The notes under the pieces: model-generated
Seen by the model: the letters and a program-made list of their open reading frames with translations, nothing else
The model's database searches: none
Told to the model about the DNA's origin: nothing
In this document: positions 37,719-41,395 of the stretch, piece by piece
Numbering within the stretch: the stretch's first letter is position 1
How the letters are laid out: each line of letters starts with the position of its first letter
Assembly (NCBI GenBank): GCA_022827045.1
Contig: JAJDTQ010000073.1
Location: 1-41,395, forward strand
Source: Candidatus Binatia bacterium
GTDB lineage: Bacteria > Desulfobacterota_B > Binatia > UBA9968 > JAJDTQ01
DNA length: 41,395 bases
Direction: 5' to 3'
Translations under genes and position numbers: made by a program

Positions 37719-38831
37719 TCACTCCGAGCCCGTGTAGAGATACAGGCTCAACAATCCCACCAGCAGATTGGGCGACCAGGCGGCAAGCCACGGCTGCATT
37801 GCCCCCGCCTTGCCCAGCGATACGCAGAAGCCCAGAAGCACCCAATAGGCGAACCCGAAGGCGACGGCCAGTCCGAAGTTCACGACGAGGTTGTCTTTTC
37901 TCCCGGGTTTCGTCGCCAACCCCGCCGCCAGAAGAATGGTCAGCGGAATGACCAGCGGGATCGCCACCTTGGCGTGCAGGTTGACGGTGTCGCGAACCGT
38001 GTCGACGCCCTTGTTCCGGAGGTCGCCGATCCGGGCTTTCAACTCGAAGTAGCTGAACTCGTCGGGCGAACGCGCGAAGATCCGGAAGTCGTCGGGTCCT
38101 TCCTTCAGAGGAAGCGTCGCTCCCACCGGCAGGCGGCTGACGGCTCCGTCCTCCGGCAAACGCCACTGCGTGCCCCCCTCGGGGACCCAATGGGTCCCGT
38201 CCCAGCTCGCGGCGGGCACTTCGATGACTCCGCCCAGCTTGAATTCCGGGGTGATGCGGTAGATCACCAAGCCGTGGAGCCGGCCGCGGTCGGTGTCGAA
38301 GTCGTCGGCCCTGATGAAGTCGCCGTTGCTGCGCATCCAGATCTCCCTGTTGCCGAACACGGACTGGAGCTGTTTCCCCCGCACCTTCACGTCGTAGATC
38401 TGCTTGGCCGTCCTGGTGGCGAAGGGCACCGCGGTTTCGTTCCAGAAGAACGTCCCGACGCTGATTCCGAGAGCCGCCAGCAGCAACGGCACCGTGACGC
38501 GATGCAGGCTGAGGCCGCAGGCGCGGATGGCGACCAGTTCGTGCCGGCGCGACAGCGAACCGAGGGTCAGGAACGCGGCGAACAGAGCGGCGAAGCCGAT
38601 GCCTCGGGATACCAGGAGGGGCATCCGGTGGATGAAGTATTGAACGGAGGTCGACAGCGTCGCGTTGCTCCCCATCAGGTTGTCGACCCGATTGAAGACG
38701 TCGCCCGCCAGGTGCAACAGGACGACCACGGCGAGCGTAGCGACGAAGACGCGCGAGAACAGCGCCAGCAGGTACCTGTCGAGGATGCTTCCCAGGGGCG
38801 GGCTCGGAAAGCGTCCCTTGGAGTGGATCAT
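37719..38831 (-). CDS. lptG: LPS export permease LptG
   Basis: Inner-membrane half of the LptB2FG transporter that extracts lipopolysaccharide and passes it to LptC/LptA. The 370-residue YjgP/YjgQ-family protein has an N-terminal amphipathic stretch and membrane helix (LDRYLLALFSRVFVATLAVVVLL). Helices follow around residues 60-125, then a periplasmic beta-jellyroll-like middle (about 135-275) and three C-terminal helices ending LLVGLLSLYLY. The ATG overlaps the lptF stop by 4 nt (ATGA). Readings that start upstream run through lptF in another frame and are rejected. F versus G is assigned from gene order and is less certain than the family. Confidence 0.9.
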   Translation of the reverse strand: MIHSKGRFPSPPLGSILDRYLLALFSRVFVATLAVVVLLHLAGDVFNRVDNLMGSNATLSTSVQYFIHRMPLLVSRGIGFAALFAAFLTLGSLSRRHELVAIRACGLSLHRVTVPLLLAALGISVGTFFWNETAVPFATRTAKQIYDVKVRGKQLQSVFGNREIWMRSNGDFIRADDFDTDRGRLHGLVIYRITPEFKLGGVIEVPAASWDGTHWVPEGGTQWRLPEDGAVSRLPVGATLPLKEGPDDFRIFARSPDEFSYFELKARIGDLRNKGVDTVRDTVNLHAKVAIPLVIPLTILLAAGLATKPGRKDNLVVNFGLAVAFGFAYWVLLGFCVSLGKAGAMQPWLAAWSPNLLVGLLSLYLYTGSE

Positions 38832-40018
38832 TTCTCCGGCACCTCGCGCGCCGGCGTGAGTCTCCGGCCCAGGGACCGGAGCAGGTCCCGCGCCCGGCGT
38901 AGGAAGCGTGACGGCGATTCCTTCAGCGCCCTGACGAACAGGTAGATGGCGATGAGCCCCACGAGCAGGTTCGGCAGCCACGGCCCCAGACCGGGCGGGA
39001 TCCTGCCGGTCTCCGCCATGGCCGTGCCCGTGGAAAGCAGGGCGTAGTAGGCGAACAGCCAGGCGAGGCACGATGCAACCCCGTGGGAACGTCCCGCCGG
39101 CCGCCGGTTGGGCGTCAGGACGATGGCGATGCCCAGGAGGGCGAAGACCAGCGGCGCGAACGGGAAAGCGAATCGCCGATGCATCTCCATGATTTCCCGT
39201 ACGGCGTCCGCCCCCTGCGCGGCCTTTGACCGTATGGCGTCTCGCAGCCGCGGCAGCGACATATCCTCGGGGCTCCGCCGCCCCGGGGTCAGCGGCGCCA
39301 GGAGGGGATCCAGCTCCAGGTGCAGGTTGTAGACGTTGAATGACGTCTGGCTGAAGCCGGCGCGCTTCTTCCTTCGCTCGTGGACCGTGCCGTCGTACAG
39401 TCTCAGGCCGATGGAGCCCGGATCGGAAAGTAGCAGCGCGACCCGTCCGATGATAATATTCTCGGCGTTCCGGTCCCTTTGGTCGACGATCAACACTCCC
39501 TGGAAGGTGTTGCCCGGGGGAACGATCCTGTCGACGTAGATCAGCACGTCGGGGAAGACGTCGTTGAACACCTTCTCCTTGAGCAGCGATCCCGCGCGGC
39601 TCTGTGCAATCGAGTAAAGCTCCTGTTTGACGGCGAGATTGGCGGCGGGTCTTACGAAGACCGACAAACCGAGGGTGAGCAGGGAGGCCGCCAACGCCAC
39701 CAGGCCCACGGGGATCAGGAAGTGGAACGGACCGACGCCGCACGCCTTCAAGGCCAGCGTCTCGTTGTCCCGCGTCAGGCGGCCGCAGCCGTACAGAATT
39801 CCCAGCAGGAAGGCCATGGGCAGCGTCGTTTCCAGGAGCGTCGGCAGGATGAGGGCGAAGAGCTTGGTGATCTGGCCGGCGGACGCGCCACGGCTGACGA
39901 CGAGCTCGACGAGACGGACGATACGGCCGGCGAGGAATACGAGGGTGAACGCGAAGAGTCCGACCAGGAAGGGCGGGACGATCTGACCGGCTACATAGAC
40001 GCTCAGGGTCCGATGCAC
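38828..40018 (-). CDS. lptF: LPS export permease LptF
   Basis: Partner of LptG in the LPS extractor. The 396-residue protein has the N-terminal region VHRTLSVYVAGQIVPPFLVGLFAFTLVF, further helices near 55-125 (including LLGILYGCGRLTRDNETLALKACG, the family coupling-helix region), a periplasmic domain, and C-terminal helices (FPFAPLVFALLGIAIVLTPNRR; PNLLVGLIAIYLFV). The start is the GTG complementary to 40016-40018; no ATG is available in the right place, and the extension to 40324 would overlap rlmB antisense. It is divergent from rlmB with a 73-bp spacer. The lptF-lptG pair implies an outer membrane with LPS. Confidence 0.9.
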   Translation of the reverse strand: MHRTLSVYVAGQIVPPFLVGLFAFTLVFLAGRIVRLVELVVSRGASAGQITKLFALILPTLLETTLPMAFLLGILYGCGRLTRDNETLALKACGVGPFHFLIPVGLVALAASLLTLGLSVFVRPAANLAVKQELYSIAQSRAGSLLKEKVFNDVFPDVLIYVDRIVPPGNTFQGVLIVDQRDRNAENIIIGRVALLLSDPGSIGLRLYDGTVHERRKKRAGFSQTSFNVYNLHLELDPLLAPLTPGRRSPEDMSLPRLRDAIRSKAAQGADAVREIMEMHRRFAFPFAPLVFALLGIAIVLTPNRRPAGRSHGVASCLAWLFAYYALLSTGTAMAETGRIPPGLGPWLPNLLVGLIAIYLFVRALKESPSRFLRRARDLLRSLGRRLTPAREVPEK

Positions 40019-40091
40019 ACCGGCATGGTAGCTTTCTTTGATGAATTCCTCAATCCGCCGATGGCACGGCGGAACCGACCCGCGGACGGGT

Positions 40092-40892
40092 ATGGGGATT
40101 GACCGGACAAAACGCGGGGAAGGAGTTCGCGGGGCCAAGCCCGTGTTGGTGTACGGGATCCATCCCGTGCTGGAGAAGCTCCAGGCGGCGCCCGGCGACG
40201 TCATCGAGGTGCTGCTGGTGCCCGGCGACCGCGGTTCCTCCGTGGGCAGGGTGGAGCAGGCGGCTCGCCGGGAGGGTTGCCGGGTTTCGGCGATGGACGC
40301 GCGCTCGCTGGACGCGCTTACCAACGGTGCGAACCACCAGGGAGTCGCCGCGCGGGTGGCTCCCTTCGCTTACGGGTCGTTCGATGAGCTGTTGGCCGCG
40401 CCGCCGTCCGCGGCCGCCGATTGCGTGCTTTTCCTGGACGGAGTCGTCGACCCCCGGAACCTCGGCGGCATCCTGCGCACCTGCGAGGCCATGGGTGTCG
40501 GCCGCGTCGTTATTCCCAGGGACCGTGCCGCGGGCGTTACCGGCGCGGTAATCAAGGCCTCCGCCGGCGCCGTCCACCACGTCCGGCTTTACCGTGTTCC
40601 CAACCTCCTGCGGGGGCTCCTGGCGTTGCGGGAACGGGGCTACTGGCTGGTCGGGCTCGACGCCGAGGCGGAGAGCCGGGCTTCCGACGTGGTCTATCCG
40701 GAAAAGTTGGCCGTGGTCTTGGGCGGCGAGGAACGCGGCATCCGGCCGTTGATCCGGCGAAGCTGCGATTTCCTGGTCTCGATCCCCATGAGCGGCCGGA
40801 TCGGTTCGTTGAACGTCGGCGTCGCCTGGGGCGTCTTTGCCTACGAGGTGACGAGGCAGCGAATTTCGACGGATACGCGCGGGCCCCGTTGA
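40092..40892 (+). CDS. rlmB: 23S rRNA G2251 2'-O-methyltransferase (RlmB/TrmH family)
   Basis: SPOUT-class (SpoU) RNA 2'-O-ribose methyltransferase. The 266-residue protein has an N-terminal substrate-binding domain (VYGIHPVLEKL; ANHQGVAARV) and the three SpoU motifs: DPRNLGGILRTCEAMGV (with the catalytic Arg and Asn), VLGGEERGIRPLI, and IPMSGRIGSLNVGVAWGVFAYE. ATG 40092 is preferred; an upstream ATG at 40038 overlaps the lptF promoter region. RlmB is the most likely identity because this gene is commonly followed by tRNA-Thr-Tyr-Gly and tuf, as it is here, but a tRNA-directed TrmH paralogue is possible. Confidence 0.9.
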   Translation: MGIDRTKRGEGVRGAKPVLVYGIHPVLEKLQAAPGDVIEVLLVPGDRGSSVGRVEQAARREGCRVSAMDARSLDALTNGANHQGVAARVAPFAYGSFDELLAAPPSAAADCVLFLDGVVDPRNLGGILRTCEAMGVGRVVIPRDRAAGVTGAVIKASAGAVHHVRLYRVPNLLRGLLALRERGYWLVGLDAEAESRASDVVYPEKLAVVLGGEERGIRPLIRRSCDFLVSIPMSGRIGSLNVGVAWGVFAYEVTRQRISTDTRGPR

Positions 40893-40918
40893 CATTTACT
40901 CTGACAAATGCTTAAAAT
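40889..40918 (+). promoter_or_regulatory. Strong promoter for the tRNA-Thr-Tyr-Gly operon
   Basis: A consensus TTGACA (40889-40894) overlapping the rlmB stop and TAAAAT (40913-40918) are 18 bp apart (TTAAAA at 17 bp is the alternative). The predicted start is near 40925. The ~85-nt stretch before tRNA-Thr contains no gene. Confidence 0.65.
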
Positions 40919-41010
40919 CCCGATAATCTGTAGCCATCATGTACCCTGTTTTGCGGAAGAGGGACAGGGTTCGTGTGGCTATTTTGTTCTTGAGCGCGAG
41001 GCGTTGATCC

Positions 41011-41085
41011 GCTGGCGTAGCTCAACGGTAGAGCAGCTGATTTGTAATCAGCAGGTTGTAGGTTCAAATCCTATCGCCAGCTCCA
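41011..41085 (+). tRNA. tRNA-Thr (TGT)
   Basis: Acceptor GCTGGCG/CGCCAGC, anticodon loop TTTGTAA (TGT), T-arm GTTCAAATC, discriminator T, CCA encoded. Confidence 0.95.
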
Positions 41086-41158
41086 CGTGAGCGAATTTGT
41101 TGAACGAGGCCTGTCGAAGCCCGTCCGATCCGCGCAAGAACTCATAGAGGCGAATCGG

Positions 41159-41244
41159 GGAGAGGTTCCCGAGTGGACAAAGGGAGCAGACTGTAAATCT
41201 GCCGCCGATCGGCTTCGGAGGTTCGAATCCTCCCCTCTCCACCA
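41159..41244 (+). tRNA. tRNA-Tyr (GTA)
   Basis: Class II tRNA with a long variable arm. Acceptor GGAGAGG/CCTCTCC, anticodon loop CTGTAAA (GTA), T-arm GTTCGAATC, CCA encoded. Confidence 0.95.
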
Positions 41245-41281
41245 TCAGTTGCAGGACTCTGGAGCGAAGGAGTCGTTTTTT

Positions 41282-41358
41282 GCGGGAATAGCTCAGTTGG
41301 CTAGAGCACGAGCCTTCCAAGCTCGGGGTCGCGGGTTCGAATCCCGTTTCCCGCTCCA
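41282..41358 (+). tRNA. tRNA-Gly (TCC)
   Basis: Acceptor GCGGGAA/TTCCCGC, anticodon loop CTTCCAA (TCC), T-arm GTTCGAATC, CCA encoded. It is the last feature before the window ends; the Thr-Tyr-Gly order usually precedes tuf. Confidence 0.95.
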
Positions 41359-41395
41359 ACGTCAACCAGTGTGGATGCCAGGGGCCTTCAGGGCC

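Noticed and set aside
37719..39743. 674-residue minus-strand frame covering lptG
   Set aside because: The upstream 300 residues are an out-of-frame shadow of lptF. The ATG overlapping the lptF stop by 4 nt is the true start.
40908..41090. 60-residue frame before and across tRNA-Thr
   Set aside because: It reads through the tRNA gene and has no ribosome site; the interval is better explained as promoter and tRNA leader.
41048..41365. Minus-strand protein containing GFEPATPSLEG and GFEPPKPIGG
   Set aside because: This is the well-known spurious product of antisense tRNA genes. The same applies to frames opposite the tRNAs at 29718-30146, 30580-30909 and 36547-36828.

Overview
The window looks like a contiguous piece of chromosome from a GC-rich (roughly two-thirds G+C by eye), Gram-negative, free-living heterotroph. 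The Gram-negative call rests on lptF/lptG (LPS export permease), lipoyl-dependent metabolism and the overall gene order. The combination tig-clpP-clpX-lon, rplM-rpsI, rlmB followed by tRNA-Thr/Tyr/Gly, and greA next to a MoxR operon fits a deltaproteobacterium-like or Tectomicrobia-like lineage. That placement is an inference from synteny; no marker in the window settles the phylum. Coding density is very high, and almost all genes are housekeeping.

Layout. (1) 1-694: a suspicious C/G-homopolymer edge, then greA with a candidate promoter. (2) 744-11198: a tightly packed six-gene operon of a MoxR ATPase / DUF58 / von Willebrand A (VWA) envelope system. It holds three membrane proteins, MoxR, DUF58, and an unusual 1444-residue protein that looks like a BatA-type protein fused to a VWA/glutamine-amidotransferase-like protein (three VWA domains). 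(3) 11267-18305: GTPases era and der, dprA, trmFO, an orphan ABC ATPase, and a branched-chain aminotransferase. era has a promoter that predicts a leaderless mRNA. (4) 18370-25961: a lipoate / pyruvate dehydrogenase block: lplA-like ligase (divergent), aceE, aceF, lpdA, a ferredoxin and lipB. (5) 26117-29805: cold-shock protein, long-chain polyprenyl diphosphate synthase, aldehyde dehydrogenase, RNase PH. (6) 29870-36415: a tRNA cluster (Pro, Arg, His, Lys, Leu) interrupted by a 182-bp element with 30-bp perfect terminal inverted repeats, then trigger factor, ClpP, ClpX and Lon. (7) 36501-37702: tRNA-Val, tRNA-Asp, rplM, rpsI. (8) 37719-40892: lptG and lptF on the minus strand, rlmB on the plus strand. 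(9) 40889-41358: a promoter and tRNA-Thr, -Tyr, -Gly, probably leading into tuf beyond the window.

How the genes fit together: the proteostasis genes form the classic tig-clpPX-lon run. The PDH genes sit with two lipoyl-attachment enzymes that would load the E2 lipoyl domain. The MoxR operon would assemble or monitor an unidentified envelope complex. Two kinds of non-coding element stand out. One is a dispersed GC-rich palindromic repeat, with five copies at three sites, twice as a composite dimer. The other is the MITE-like element inside the tRNA cluster. No phage, CRISPR, defence or biosynthetic cluster is visible.
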